Positions 11,901 to 23,539 of a stretch of DNA of 64,000 nucleotides are shown piece after piece. This DNA comes from Sympetrum striolatum (lineage: Eukaryota > Arthropoda > Insecta > Odonata > Libellulidae). The notes beneath the pieces were generated by a model. The model ran no database searches and was not told the DNA's origin. It was given only the letters and a program-made list of their open reading frames with translations. The stretch lies in the NCBI GenBank assembly GCA_947579665.1, contig OX388348.1:1860001-1924000 (forward strand), read 5' to 3'. The position numbers and the translations under genes were made by a program. Position 1 is the first letter of the stretch. Each line of letters opens with the position of its first letter.

Positions 11901-13167
11901 CATGCTTCATTTCTTTTGCAAAATTAAATTAAAAATAATAGTCATACGAGATTGAGACAAGAACCAATAGCAGAGTAAATGAATAGAAAACCTTATTTTG
12001 GTCGTTTATTGTTGTTTCCGAATTGAATTTTTGAGATATTTTACGGAATACACGAAAAGTTTTGTGAGTATAAACAGCCGGTCCCCCTGACGACAAATGC
12101 CATTTTTGAATCCGAGATCCTGCTTTTTGGCCTATTTGAAATTAGGAAGAAGAGAAAAGTTGCTGGTTTCGTTCACATTGATGAGCATAATCAATCGTTG
12201 GAAGTGATTTATACGATCGATTTTCGAAAAACGAAATGTGAGTTAATTTGATACCGAATGTTGTATTCAGTTAAATTCATTTGTATTGTTTTGGAAATGA
12301 TTTAATAATCTGTTATCGAAAATTAAAGTGAGAGTGACTTTGAATGCTGCATTCAATTCGATTCATTTCTTTAGTTATCTTCCAGTTGATCGTCCTCAAA
12401 TTCAATAGTACGCGTTAACACATCAAATGTTGCGGCAGATAATGGATAGTAGTAAATGATCATTATATAAATAACGAAAATTCTCCATCCAAACGCGAGA
12501 GCCGAGCTAGCGTAACGTACCATGTTCTCCATCTTTCTTTTCTCTCCCTCCCTTTTCGAGAGAAAGGCTCGCCGGCCCGAATTTTGGACTTAGAATTTCT
12601 TGGTGGGTCAGGGGTGGTAACTTTTTTTTGCTGTTAGCTGTACATTTGCAATGGCATTTAAGAAAGTACAACAAAATTAAAACAAATTTAACTACTTTTT
12701 GAAAGTAAAATTCAAATTTTAGCCATGCAAGTTTTTCACTATCCAAGCATTGTTGCAGACGAGCAGAAAAATTATCCTTCATTTTTTGAAGCGTAGCAAG
12801 TAGAGGAAGGGCATCACAAGTGCATGGTTTGAACCTTATATGAAGGTCAGGGAAAAGATATCAGGTAAAATAGATGGAGATTAAAAGAGATGGTATGGCA
12901 CCATGCTAGGCAACATTGAAATGAATATGAAATCTGGTATTTCATAAGTGCTACCAAACAAACAGTTTTGGTAAAGGTCTCAAAAGAGCAATGATGTTCA
13001 AATGTCAACGTTTTCATGTTTACTGAAATGGCTTCTGACAGTGAGTAATTGCCAACAACGACCAATAAACTAGTCCCCGTCTTTCATACCCATCCCAAAT
13101 ACCTCTCTGCTGGACCCTATATACAAACATATATAGTTAAATCATTAGATTGTGTTGCTGGTTTCAG
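11901..13167 (+). other. TUFM-locus intron, remainder; no gene recognised
   Basis: No coding region recognised. The interval ends with the acceptor TGGTTTCAG before the third TUFM-like exon. Confidence 0.45.
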
Positions 13168-13312
13168 GGGTTGAAATGTTCCACCAAATCCTGGAGGAGG
13201 CGCATGCAGAACTGGGAGCGTTGGTCAGAGGAGTGAAGAGGGATGACATTAGGAGAGGGATGATGATGGTGAAGCCAGGCACTGCCAAAGCTTATGACCT
13301 TTGGAGACTCAA
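13168..13312 (+). pseudogene. TUFM-like exon, end of EF-Tu domain II (deleted and frameshifted)
   Basis: Acceptor TTTCAG leads into residues [20 protein letters not shown] followed by [20 protein letters not shown], the end of EF-Tu domain II. Compared with the family, the conserved Gly-Asp between HA and the LGALVRG motif is missing, an in-frame deletion. Near 13297 the frame slips by one base: LETQV of the next strand is readable only in the shifted frame, just before donor CAA/GTGAGA. The exon is 145 bp, off by one from its expected phase. Downstream exons for domain III were not found in the following 50 kb. Together with the first exon this points to a decaying copy. Confidence 0.72.
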
Positions 13313-13828
13313 GTGAGAACTAAATTTATTTGAAATGTATAAATGAAATCCATGTTTCAGTCATGCTAGGATTTAAAATGCTCTGGTGTGAAAAGTAAAT
13401 AGTTGTAAGCTTATGAAATCTTGATTAAAAATATTAAGAATTAGTTATGGAGGAAGGGTGATAAAAAGGGATTTCAATTTGTGCACTGTGAGAATCATGG
13501 AAGCCTGCCAAAGATTTAGATTTTATGTAGAGCCCTACAAATTATACAGTTTAAATCAAATTTCCTAATTTTAAATAATGGAAAATTAGTTAGTCTATTT
13601 AAATGATAATTATTTAAACTGTAAATTGAGTAAATTCCTGGACAGATAATAGGCTACTTTACAAGTATACTATGACCTCCAGCTTGAGCTAGACTAGTCA
13701 TAATGTTCCCTTAACAAATTGGGTTGGTGAATTTTATTTTTGTTTATTGGATTTATTTCTGTTGTAAATTTACATTAGAATAAATTGTCTCACAAGCATA
13801 TCATCAGAGAGGAAATAAAAATATCTAC
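13313..13828. other. No gene recognised
   Basis: AT-rich sequence between the last TUFM-like exon and the hAT element, ending in the left 8-bp target duplication ATATCTAC. Confidence 0.5.
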
Positions 13829-14551
13829 TTGTGATGGGTCCATTTGATTCTTCGATTCTATGCCAAGAATCGGAATCGAAAATGATTGTTTACCAAAGTG
13901 AGAAATCGATTCCGATTCCAGTAGTACTTCAAATCACAAATTTATATACGACCGTGCTTCCAACAGTCATTTGAATTTTTGCACCACGTAATCGTAAAAA
14001 CAAAAATTCGAATCGAATCAGTAGTGACTGTTTCTTCCATGACGTAGTACCGTCGTGACGTTAAAGATTCATAAGTTTTCTAGGTGCACAACGTTGTTTT
14101 CGACTTCTACTGCACGTTGTAATGTCAATAGTGTGGAATCATTTTCATATTGATCCTATAATTGATCAAATTGCCGTGTGTATCCACTGCCATGCAAGAA
14201 TTTCCCGTGGTGGAACCATGGAAGAAGGTTTTTTCTTTTCTTCCATGGGGGATCTTCAAAATCTACCTCAAATTTATTAAAACATTTTAATAAACAACAT
14301 AGATCCCTAGTAAAGGTTTCATCACCGAAAGATGGGACACTTGAAATTTCACCATTTAATAACTTAATGTGATATGAGTGATGCTTTTGTTAACCGATTC
14401 TTTCAGAGTAATAATTTTTTACGTGGTTGTCTTATTGCCTGGAATGAAGTGATATTTTTCTTGGAGCCTATGGCATTAGAATCAACGGAATCGGTATTGG
14501 TAGAATCGGAATCGAAATGTCAGAATCGGGATTGGAATCGACCCATCACTA
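13829..14551 (+). mobile_element. hAT remnant with BED zinc finger
   Basis: The 723-bp element has inverted ends (left TTGTGATGGGTCC, right TAGTGATGGGTCG read inward) and extended subterminal AATCGGAATCGAAA-type sequences in opposite orientation at the two sides. The flanks ATATCTAC and ATATATAC are an 8-bp target duplication with one mismatch, as expected for hAT. Inside, near 14173-14325, a broken frame shows AVCIHCHARISRGG and then, after a frameshift, KSTSNLLKHFNKQH: the Cys-x2-Cys and His-x4-His halves of a BED-type zinc finger from a ZBED-like hAT transposase. No RNase-H-like catalytic domain remains. Confidence 0.78.
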
Positions 14552-14559
14552 ATATATAC

Positions 14560-17500
14560 CATAGTAAGGGTGATTTCTTCCTCAAATTGAGTAAATGGCT
14601 AGACAATTGGAATGGCGCTTCTCATTACTAAGCAATAATTTCTAGCAGCTGTTTCGCTTTTCATTTAGCGATGTCTCTGTAAGTTGCCCCTCAAATTGGT
14701 AGCATCAGTAGCTTGTCTATACTAGAGGTTTTAATTCCTTTTCTTCTCTTATTACTTCTAGATGGTATTATTTTTTAGGTAGTTTTGTTTGGTTGGCACT
14801 TCATTTCCATTGAATAAATCTTACTTGGTTTTTCTTTATGGTCATTAATGAATGAAAAGCTCGGTATAAAGTGATGCATTGTATGTTATCGCCATAGGTG
14901 CAATGAATGAATTATGTTTTATAGGTAATGTTATGAATACTCATTTCATTTTTGAAGTTGGTGAAAAATAACTTTTTGATACACTGCACTGCATGATAAA
15001 TGCATTGGGTATCTCCCCTTTGACGGTGACACCCGGCCGCACCCCCTAGTTACCCCTCTGCAGCCTACTACACTCCACTTTGACTCTTGACTACTTCTGT
15101 TTGACACTCTTGCTCGCTCCAATCAGAGCTGCCAACTTTCCCTGGCAAATTGCATGCAAGTTTTAAATTCAAACCTTAAACATGCAGAAATTTATCTATT
15201 TTTGCAGTTCTAAAACCGTGACCTAACACAAGCCTTGACCCCCCACGGACCAGGACCGTAACGCCTAGCTGGACCCCACCCCCATATTGCATTACATGAT
15301 TTTTTTTACGGTCCCTAATGTTTAACAAATTACATATAACTATTGAAATTAAAATATTGATGACTAAAAATGATTTAATAAAAGTTTCATAATCGGAACG
15401 TTGAAATTAATATTTTAAATACACTTTTTGTAATTTGAAAATATTTTCCTAAATTAAAATGTCGTATCAGTAGCAATGCTATGCTAATATCAGTTGTATC
15501 TATGTGTTTGTAAGCTTTTGATGAATCTTCTACCTATCTATCCGATTATCTTCTTCGTTTTTTGAATTGTATCACTGACAAAATATCACTTCTTTTGCAA
15601 TTGCAATTGATACAAAATAGGCGAATCTTTGATGGAACATCACGTACAACTTGAAATTACCGTTTCAAATTTAATTTCCAACTGATCAATGTTATAAACA
15701 ATTTTTCGGTTCATGCAAATTTTTAATCTTAGGTAATTGACGAGACTTATAATCAACATTAATTCTTTCGTAGCGCTATATGATGAATTATATATATTGA
15801 TATGTGAAGTCATTTTTCTTATCTCATGCGTTGAGAGGCCGTTCCTAATTTTAATTCTTGTCCGCCAAATTTTAAGATTGGTCGTGCGTGTGTCCTACTA
15901 TTTAACTTTATTGTAAATCTTATTTATTGCAATCGCCTCTTCTAGATAAATTGAGTACCTGTTTATAATTTATGCATATGGAAACGGAATTTCCAGTTCC
16001 TAGGATAGGCCGATGACTTCGCGTAACTTTAAAATGCCCCCTCTATCTTAAAACCTGATTTTTACTTGGAAATGAAATTGAGCGTATATCTTCCTCCTGA
16101 TTTCACTATTTGCAGTTTTTCTTCTCATTAATTTTCTGTGCTATTCCAATTACTTCAGGCAATTAATCATTTGTTTTTTCATGCTCTCAGGAAGCTGGAG
16201 TCGGGATGTCATCCTTCGCCGGAATTTCCGATGGAGTGCGAGGTAAGTGCTTGGATTTTACTTTCTTTGTGCCCGAAACAATCGAGTAGAACGCGATTGT
16301 CGAAGTAATCCTTAGGGCAGGCATGCTCAAATGCTGCCACGGTGGCTGTGGTGCCAAGGAATGCCACGGGACTCGGCCTCGGATTTACTGTTCTTTCGCG
16401 CTATACTAGGCCTTTGCAGTCATTCAGTCTTTTGTAGTAGAATGGCACCATGGCAAAAAGGGTCTCGGAAGGTGGTGGAAGTAACCCTTCCTGGGAGCTT
16501 TGTAAATATTGTCATACTACTCTTGTATAAAGGATACGCATGAAAATAAATATTAAGTAAATTTTGTAGTTACCATTACGTGCTACCATTTCTGTCTCCG
16601 AACCGTCCGCTGCTCCTACCGCTACCACAACACCGTCTTCCGCGCCGCGACTCAGATTCCCCCTCCACGCTACTGCACAACCGAGTATGCAGTGGCCATT
16701 AGAGCATTTTCTTTGAACATTAGCCTGCCTTAGGGGAACTTGTATTACATACGATCGTTAAGCCCTTCATAGAATCTTAAAGAGCATGCCGGTGATAGGG
16801 CGTTCCCACGGCCAATTACCTGTAGTTTAAATTTGAAGCATTTATTAATTTAACAAACTTAATCTCCTTAGAACGTATGTAGGCCTATCCTTTAGTGTTA
16901 AAAATCATTATTATTTAGATTCCGAGATTTGGATGCCTCATTTTCTCTGATAATGTTCCTTGAATTAATTGTATTACTTATAAACTAATGAAATGAGCTT
17001 AGGGGTGCCAATACTAATCTGAATTTCCTAATTAGCGAAGGACGTTATGTTAATTAAAATGATTCCTACTTTTTAATGTTTTCTTTTGGTTCGATGTAAA
17101 GTGGAATGTGCATGATGCTCGTTTTGGTACTAATGATGATGGTTTTGACGATCGAAATAATGTATTGCGTATTGTGGTAATTTTTTATATTTTTTCAGTG
17201 CTTGAGTATTTCTTTAGACGGAAAATATCTATGTCGTGTGCAGTTAGAATGTTGTGTAATTCACCTTCTTTCCGATGAAGGCTGTTGCAATTCCAGAATT
17301 CGCAGTGGTTTATTGTGTGCGGTGATTGATGGATTGGTGTCTGTCATTACTGGCGTCTGCCAGTAGGGCGTAATGCATTCTTTGGTTCGGTGGCCGACTC
17401 GCTGGTCGGGGGATCGTTGCTCTTCTTGGAGTGGCAGATGTTTGTGAATAGAGATATTGGTCGTATCCAAACTAGAAATCCAAACAAAACTTACGATAAG

Positions 17501-17869
17501 TTTCCAATAGTTCGGTTATGTAAACTACTATCTTGGAAAGATTAATAAGTTGGCCATGTAAGCGTTAAACTCCTCTAGTTTTCAACGTATTTAGTTTTTG
17601 AAAGAACTGACATATTTGTTGTAAGTAATGGGCTTGAATTTACTAGTCCCAGTATGGCATTTTTTCGTTCCTTTGGACCCACCCCATTGGAAAATCCTGG
17701 CTGCGCCAGTGTGATGTAGTAATGTTGTTGATTGTTCCGAGCGTTTTGAAGGAAGTTCGGCGCTGCCCTCAGAGGTCAGCCAAATTTCTGCCGAGACCGG
17801 AGGGAGGAGGGGAGGGCGTCTAATGCTATATTGGCAGATTTTTTAAATCAGATGAATTATTTTTTTTTC
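14560..17869. other. No gene recognised
   Basis: 3.3 kb without a supportable gene. GC-richer patches occur at 15030-15270 and 16330-16700. A small exon-like interval at 16191-16241 has good splice signals (CTCTCAG, GAG/GTAAGT), but its translation matches nothing I know and does not continue the TUFM frame. Confidence 0.4.
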
Positions 17870-19215
17870 TCATCATAGTCTCCATCATAACTCCTGAACC
17901 AAGAAATGACCGTCATACGATGAAAGATTATGAATAAACACAGGTAGAAAATTTGGCATTTTTTACTGCAGGTTGCAAAAAGAATGTGCGGGCCCTCGAT
18001 ACTTACCTGTCAAGTGATCGTGATCTTTAACGGCATCTGACTTCAACTCTTTACCACAAATATGACAAGACAACGCATTCTTAAAATTTGTCTCTTCTTC
18101 TAGGCTAAGTGATTCCATTGATACAACGTTTTTGTACAACTTGAATGCTCTCTCTGCTTCCTCTTTCATTTTCTGCATAAAGATCTGTGCGGTATTGGGA
18201 CCTCGGTAAAGCTGTGGTGTCTCACATCCATTGGGCGTTATGAGAACATAGCAAAAGCTGAATGGTTTGTGTTTCTGAATAGCGTGCGTGTAGGATGCGT
18301 TAGGTAAAGATCCGCAAGTGCTGATACCTTGGAGAATACATTCAAAGTCTGCACATATTACATAAGGAACTGGAAATGAATGCCCGAGTTTGGTAAATTT
18401 TAATATCTTATCCCCCTCGATAGGAAGCTCAATTCTCGCGGGTTTTTTACTATTACAGTTCCCTGTATGCATCTCTAATTTATTTCGTCATGATAATGCA
18501 TGAAGCATCGTTTGCAAATGTAAACTCTACGACATTTTTGTTATCTGAAGATGGATTAGACTCGTTTTTTTTCAGTTAAGTTTTTTATCCAGCAATAATG
18601 AGTCGTGTTGTCATTTGTAATATAAAATAGGTCACGATGATCTGCGAGCTTGGTATTTACAATTTTTATTGGATAGACATTGTTTTTTTTCGTATAGCCC
18701 GAAAACGTTAATAGAAATTTTATTTGTACGCTCGAATTTAGGAATATCGGAGAGATTGACTGGGTATTCAATACAATCTCAATCGTACCCATTGTCGAAT
18801 TCATCCGTATTATACTTGTAGACTCGTTGGGGGTCTTTATGTATGTTCTTTCCCCAAACCGCGTATTTAAAACAAAACTGATTGTCCTTCGTAACATTTT
18901 CAACGGATTTTCTGCTTGCGATCTTGGGTGGTAACTCAATAAAGGTTGATCCGCGTAATGGAGTGTAACAATTAATTCGGAGCTCTAAACCCAAGATTTT
19001 ACTCAGCGCCCACCCTGATCCCTTCACCTGCATCTCGGATTTTTCCTTAAGTAATTTTCCAAACTTTCTAAAATTTCTCCAACGTCATTGGCTAGCAAAA
19101 CCCTAATGTTTCTCGTTTTTAATGCTCGTTCTATCGTCTCCTCACCCCCCTCAAAGTTTGCCTTAACCACAATATTAATTTTAAGGGTAGAATTACTTAG
19201 CTCATTCCCTATTCC
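17870..19215 (-). pseudogene. Polinton/Maverick DNA polymerase B, N-terminal part (broken)
   Basis: Three main minus-strand frames (19033-18779, 18939-18556, 18472-17963) and the short pieces flanking them follow the order of Polinton-type protein-primed DNA polymerase B. First is a KGSGWALSKI...YTPLRGS region, then a VYPIKI...HYCWIKNL region, then an exonuclease I motif, ICADFECIL. After these comes a Cys-x2-Cys with VKDHDHLTGKYRGPAHSFC, and finally a HNLSSYDGHF motif near 17900. At least three frameshifts or stops interrupt it, so it is dead. The palm domain is absent here; the next part of the protein is on the opposite strand at 26290. A LINE 3' end adjoins it at 19222. Such genes occur in Polintons and related viruses; which is not decidable from this fragment. 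Confidence 0.82.
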
Positions 19216-19221
19216 TCGGAA

Positions 19222-20283
19222 TTAAAAGATGTCTATGTCTATATAAGAACCCTGCAAGCCGCCTTTCGGCGTGTGGCAGGGGGTGCAAGCACCTTGACTC
19301 TATTTTCCTAAACGGTTGCATTCGCGTATACTTCGTGGAAAAAATGAATTTTTGAAACGATTCGTTTTAGCATCTATTTCCCTAATCTTTCGGGCAGTAT
19401 CAGCACGGCCCATATAACAGGGGGGTCACATTATATCGGTTACATCATCTGAAAACGTAATTTCTCTGAACTTATTTAATAAATTTATCCTTTGAATTTT
19501 TTTTCTATCTTCTAATGATTCATATCCCACGTCCTGTAACATCTGAGTGACACTCGCTGTTTTATCGTAGCAATTTTTTACAAATCGTATCGCCTTTTGT
19601 TGTACTTTTTCTAAATCCCGAATATGACATTTCTCGGCGGGGTCCCATACACTACATGCATACTCAAGGTGAGGCCTAACTAACGCTAAGTAACATCGCT
19701 CGCGAACCTTTTCTTCGCTCCTACCGACTATTCTTTTAACGAAGCCGAGTTTCTTAAGTGCTTTTCCACATATATTTCGGATGTGGGCACTCCATGATAG
19801 ATTCTTCGTGAGAGTTACTCCAAGATACTTTACCGATTCTACTGTCATTAGGTTTACCCCTCGGAGACTATAAGAATAATCATTTATTATAGATTTACTT
19901 TCGAAGAAGTTAACTACCGAACACTTTTCTACATTAAGCTCTAATTGCCAATCATCGCACCAATTCATAATTCTATCTAAGTCTTTCGAAAGGGTTAATC
20001 TATCCTCTGAACTAACTATTTCCCTGTAAATGACTGTGTCGTCTGCGAATATCCTAACATTGCTTTCAATGTGATTGCTGAGGTCGTTGATGTATACTAA
20101 AAATAACAACGGTCCAATTACACTGCCCTGAGGGACGCTCGAGGTCACCTTAACCAAGTTGGAACTAATACCATCAAGTACTACTCGTTGCTCTCTATCG
20201 GTGAGAAAGTCTTTTATCCAGTTAATAACTTGTGCATTGATACCCGCAACTTCTAATTTGTACAGCAATTTATGATGAGGTAC
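19222..20283 (-). pseudogene. LINE reverse transcriptase, C-terminal half and 3' end
   Basis: Minus-strand continuation of the LINE at 24898-25873. From VPHHKLLYKL the frame carries RT motif B (VPQGSVIGPLLFLVYINDL), the catalytic motif C (FADDTVIY), a VKYLGVTL motif and the thumb-region LVRPHLEYACSVWDP, ending near 19426. This order fits CR1/Jockey-type non-LTR retrotransposons. The 3' UTR contains CCTGCCACACGCC and the inverted GGCGGCTTGCAGG, then a short ATAGACATAGACATC tail near 19226-19247, typical of 3' microsatellite tails. The host ORF of 329 codons (20415-19426) begins inside the neighbouring transposon's terminal repeat, so its first ~46 residues are not LINE-derived. Confidence 0.88.
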
Positions 20284-20420
20284 AATGGCCCGCAAAAAAA
20301 TCTTAAATTTTTCAGATTTTAGTTTCGAGTTTTTCTGAGTTTTATGTTTTGCTTTAAATATAAGGTTAGGGATACATAATTTAAGAAAAGGGTTCTGCCG
20401 CATATCTTGCAACACCGCCG
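20284..20420 (+). repeat. Left TIR of the 4.6-kb element
   Basis: About 137 bp, from AATGGCCCGC to GCAACACCGCCG. It reads into the LINE on the minus strand and supplies the first ~46 codons of the 329-codon frame there. Confidence 0.82.
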
Positions 20421-21249
20421 CTCCGCCTTAAATACCATTAGGGCTCCTTTGCATGCTTCCCTTGCTCCTTGCGAGGTCGCGATGACCTACTGTTTAGAAC
20501 TATCGCAGCCCAAGGAACCCTTATGTTTCCGACCCGACGGTTTCGGGTTCTATTATTGGTGGGGGCCAAAGAACTAAATGCCCTAAGCTTTTGAGAGCTT
20601 TTAACAATGCAATACAAAAGTGAATTGAAGGAGAATATCTGTCGTTATGCTTTTTTGGGCACTAGCAAGATTGGGAAACGAAATGAATTAAGTTGAGCTA
20701 TTTCTTTAGAAATCGATGGAAATAAACGCCCAAAAAGGCCGTAGGTTCAATTTTTTAGGTTATGATATTATATCGACTCAATATTCCAGCAAATCAATTA
20801 ACTTAGGGCTATTGGACGACAGTCATTAATCTTAGTTAAGTCAGATATTCTGAGTTAAAATTATTCGCGTAAGTTTCTTATCAAAGGTTAGGCTATAGGC
20901 TAAGTCTGTTTCATTAACTAATAAAATTGATTACAAAATATGTGAAACAAAACGAGCACAAAGAAGGCAACTCTTGTAGAATGATACTTTATTAATAAAC
21001 ATTGGAAAGAGAATTTGTTAGTGGGAAAAAATCTTCGCAGCTGAAGGCTGATGAAGAAAAAACCCACTATGCAGGAAAATACCCACACAAGTAGGGGGGT
21101 GAAAAAAACCTGCGAAAACGCAGGATATATAAACATTAAAATGATGAAAAAATATACTTAATAATATATATTAATCCTTAATCTAACATACAAAAATTTA
21201 AAAAAATATTCTCCTAAATAATTCCTAATAATATTAATAAAATAAATAA
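20421..21249. other. Interior of 4.6-kb element; no gene recognised
   Basis: Mostly AT-rich sequence with short frames lacking motifs. Confidence 0.45.
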
Positions 21250-21700
21250 TCTCCTTTACTGCTGCACGTCTGGCTTCCAGCCCATGGAAACGCAGTCTCC
21301 GGCGGACAGTATCATGGCTGATATTCAGTCCAACAGCATGTCTAGTTGAAAATTATAGAGAATACATTTCCATAATATATACCACGAAGAGGGAAGAAAC
21401 CCACTGACATATGATGCAGTAAATAAATACGTCGTTTTGTTACCTCACCTCCTCTGCTGTCGAAAGTGGATTCAGCAGTATGCGATCGACAATACGCCGA
21501 TCCTCTTCCCCTTTTGTGACTCTTGGCCTCCCTGAGACCTCCTTACGATCGACGGATAGAGTTTCCTCCCACCTTTTCTTATATGCATAAACGGTTACAT
21601 ATGAAACACCAAATTCTAGCGCTATCTCCTAAACTGGTGTTTTAGCAATTAGCATGCCTACTATTTGATTAGGTTTTCTTGGACTTAGCTGAGGCATGAG
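21250..21700 (-). pseudogene. Tc1-like transposase N-terminal fragment, with apparent intron
   Basis: From an ATG at about 21700 the minus strand encodes MPQLSPRKPNQIVGMLIAKT, an in-frame stop in place of the expected Arg, then EIALEFGVSYVTVYAYKKRW, and SVDRKEVSGRPRVTKGEEDR followed by RIVDRILLNPLSTAEEVR. This is the bipartite paired-like helix-turn-helix of Tc1/mariner transposases, including the GRPR hook between the subdomains. After a 102-bp interruption with GT-AG ends the frame resumes as HAVGLNISHDTVRRRLRFHG and LEARRAAVKE. The DDE catalytic domain is missing. It lies inside the 4.6-kb element; no TA-flanked ends of its own were found. Confidence 0.82.
21342..21443 (-). other. Apparent GT-AG intron in Tc1-like fragment
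   Basis: Read on the minus strand the interval starts AG/GTAACA and ends TTTTCAACTAG/A. Removing it joins EEV-R and HAVGL with the frame and length expected for the family. A short acquired intron or an insertion that happens to have intron ends would both fit. Confidence 0.6.
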
Positions 21701-22789
21701 TGTATATATTCGGAAGTGTGTTATTATTCTGCCACCTGATGATGTAGCGACGCTACGAAACATGGGTCATGTTATTCGGATAATAAATTAGTGGTGTAGT
21801 AAAAGTTTGTTTATCATGAATTTTTTTCTTAGCAATATCAGTGCACTTCGGACAAAACAAGAAGAATCAGATTTATGTTGCACCAACATGTTAACATTTG
21901 AGGATTTAACTCTCAATCAAAACTCTAAGAATTTATAAAATATTTCACTGAATTATATTCACTACCCTAACCTCACGAAAAAATATGAAGAGCAAATCAC
22001 AGCGACACCGACCTTCGTCCTTTGCAGATGGAGAAGAACTAAATTACAGAACGGCTATTCCCCTTTTGAAAAGACACGCGAAAATCTAAATCCTAATCCA
22101 AGAGCGCAAGTGAGCCTCAAACCGTTCCTTTCCCCAAATTCATACAGGACACAAATATCCAGAGGGGATCTGCTGGGTTTTTCCAAGCCCTTCCATTTCA
22201 AAGAGAGAACCTACGCGGTGGGGGGGCATAGGCGGCTAGGACTTAGCCTACAAGAATGTCGGAAGCGTACATATTTGATGCCTATAGAAATGCCCTTTTG
22301 GGAAAAGGAGAAATTGCAAAGAATACCTGAGAATCCCCCTGAACCCCTGCTATGAAGATGTCCCTCTTGTCCGCTGCACGAGGTATTGTCTAACGCGGAA
22401 ATAGTAGCCCAACAGGTGAAGGATATAATGAGAAGAAGACAATACCTTCGCCCTGTGTACCGCAGCAGATCCTCCGCAGAGCTTCCTTGTGTTTAGGATG
22501 GAATCTATTATCTTACTCAACTTACCGATCTTGATTACAAGCAATGCTTCGTTAATGACGCCCGTTAATCTTATTTGGTAAAAAGTTATTTACACATGGT
22601 GTATGCGATTTTAGCAGTCGGTAAAACATACGTCGCTTATATAATTCATCCTGAGAAAAGAACCGTAAATAGTTATTTCCCAACGGCTACGATAGCTCGC
22701 AAGTATCGATTGTTCAATCATCGGTTTGTTGCTGCTCTGTTAGGGACTTTTAAAACAATACAATGTATGGAAAGTTAAGGGATATTCAA
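21701..22789. other. Interior of 4.6-kb element; no gene recognised
   Basis: Contains an 81-codon frame at 22110-22355 of slightly higher GC content that matches nothing I recognise. No repeat ends found. Confidence 0.4.
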
Positions 22790-23440
22790 AGCAAAGAAAA
22801 CATTCAAAATTCGTTCTTAACTGTCTGGGGTTCGAAACCTGGAGGCCCTGAAATTGCCTACTTTCCGACAGGAAGGCATTGCGCCGATTTTCGGGAATAT
22901 TTAAAAAGTTCTTACTGGAAAGATAGATTACTCTTATTTATGATTCCGAGAGTTGTGAATATTTAACATAAATTGGAGAGAATTCTTCAAAAATGATCCT
23001 TCGTTCGATGCTAGACCGGTGAAAATATGTCCAATTTAAAATACATTGGAGGTATTTTTTTACGGAGAAATTACCTGTAAGATATAGCTTTGGCACTTTT
23101 TATATCGATAGATATCCGTATAATTAAGAAAAGCATTAAAATGTTTCCTTAACTATCCTGCATTCGACACCAGGGCACACAAGATATTCTCCTTTATAGG
23201 AGAATATCTTGTGTGTTGTGAATATATTGGAAAAGAAGGGCATAGGTTGAGACCTTACATTTCGCACATAGAATATTATCATCTTATTTTATATGGATGA
23301 AATGTAACCCTAAACGTCTTGAGGTTGCCGCCAGGTCTATCCCGATTTTTCCGTAAGGTATACATAGTAGAAATTTTAAAAGTAATGTGAACTCTTAACC
23401 GATGAGATAAACGATTATTTAGCATGGTGATGATTAGTTT
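22790..23440 (+). repeat. Diverged T-arm-repeat copy inside 4.6-kb element
   Basis: T-arm-like motifs occur near 22829 (GGGGTTCGAAACCTGG), 23002 (TCGTTCGATGCTAG), 23161 (GCATTCGACACCAGGGC) and 23325 (GAGGTTGCCGCCAGGTC), spaced 173, 159 and 164 bp. The blocks CATTGCGCCGATTTTCGGGA and CAGGAAGGCATT match the family at 769-4066. Confidence 0.6.
23176..23215. repeat. Perfect hairpin, 18-bp arms, 4-base loop
   Basis: CACACAAGATATTCTCCT is followed by TTAT and then its exact reverse complement. It lies directly downstream of a T-arm-like motif in the diverged repeat copy. Confidence 0.9.
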
Positions 23441-23539
23441 CTAGGCTTTTTACTCAAAATGACTTGCTCAAAAATACCTTTCGATTAGCATACCTTACTC
23501 GTTTATAACTATTAGATATAATCCCTTCCTCAGAAAAAT

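Noticed and set aside
16191..16241. Further TUFM exon
   Set aside because: Splice signals are good, but no frame gives EF-Tu domain III residues, and the phase-0 translation does not fit.
16316..16800. Second hAT element with GGCATGCTC inverted ends
   Set aside because: GGCATGCTC and GAGCATGCC are inverted, but the ends do not align with any 8-bp target duplication and the similarity stops after nine bases.
17261..17470. 69-codon minus-strand frame as a transposon ORF
   Set aside because: Somewhat protein-like composition but no motif that identifies a family.
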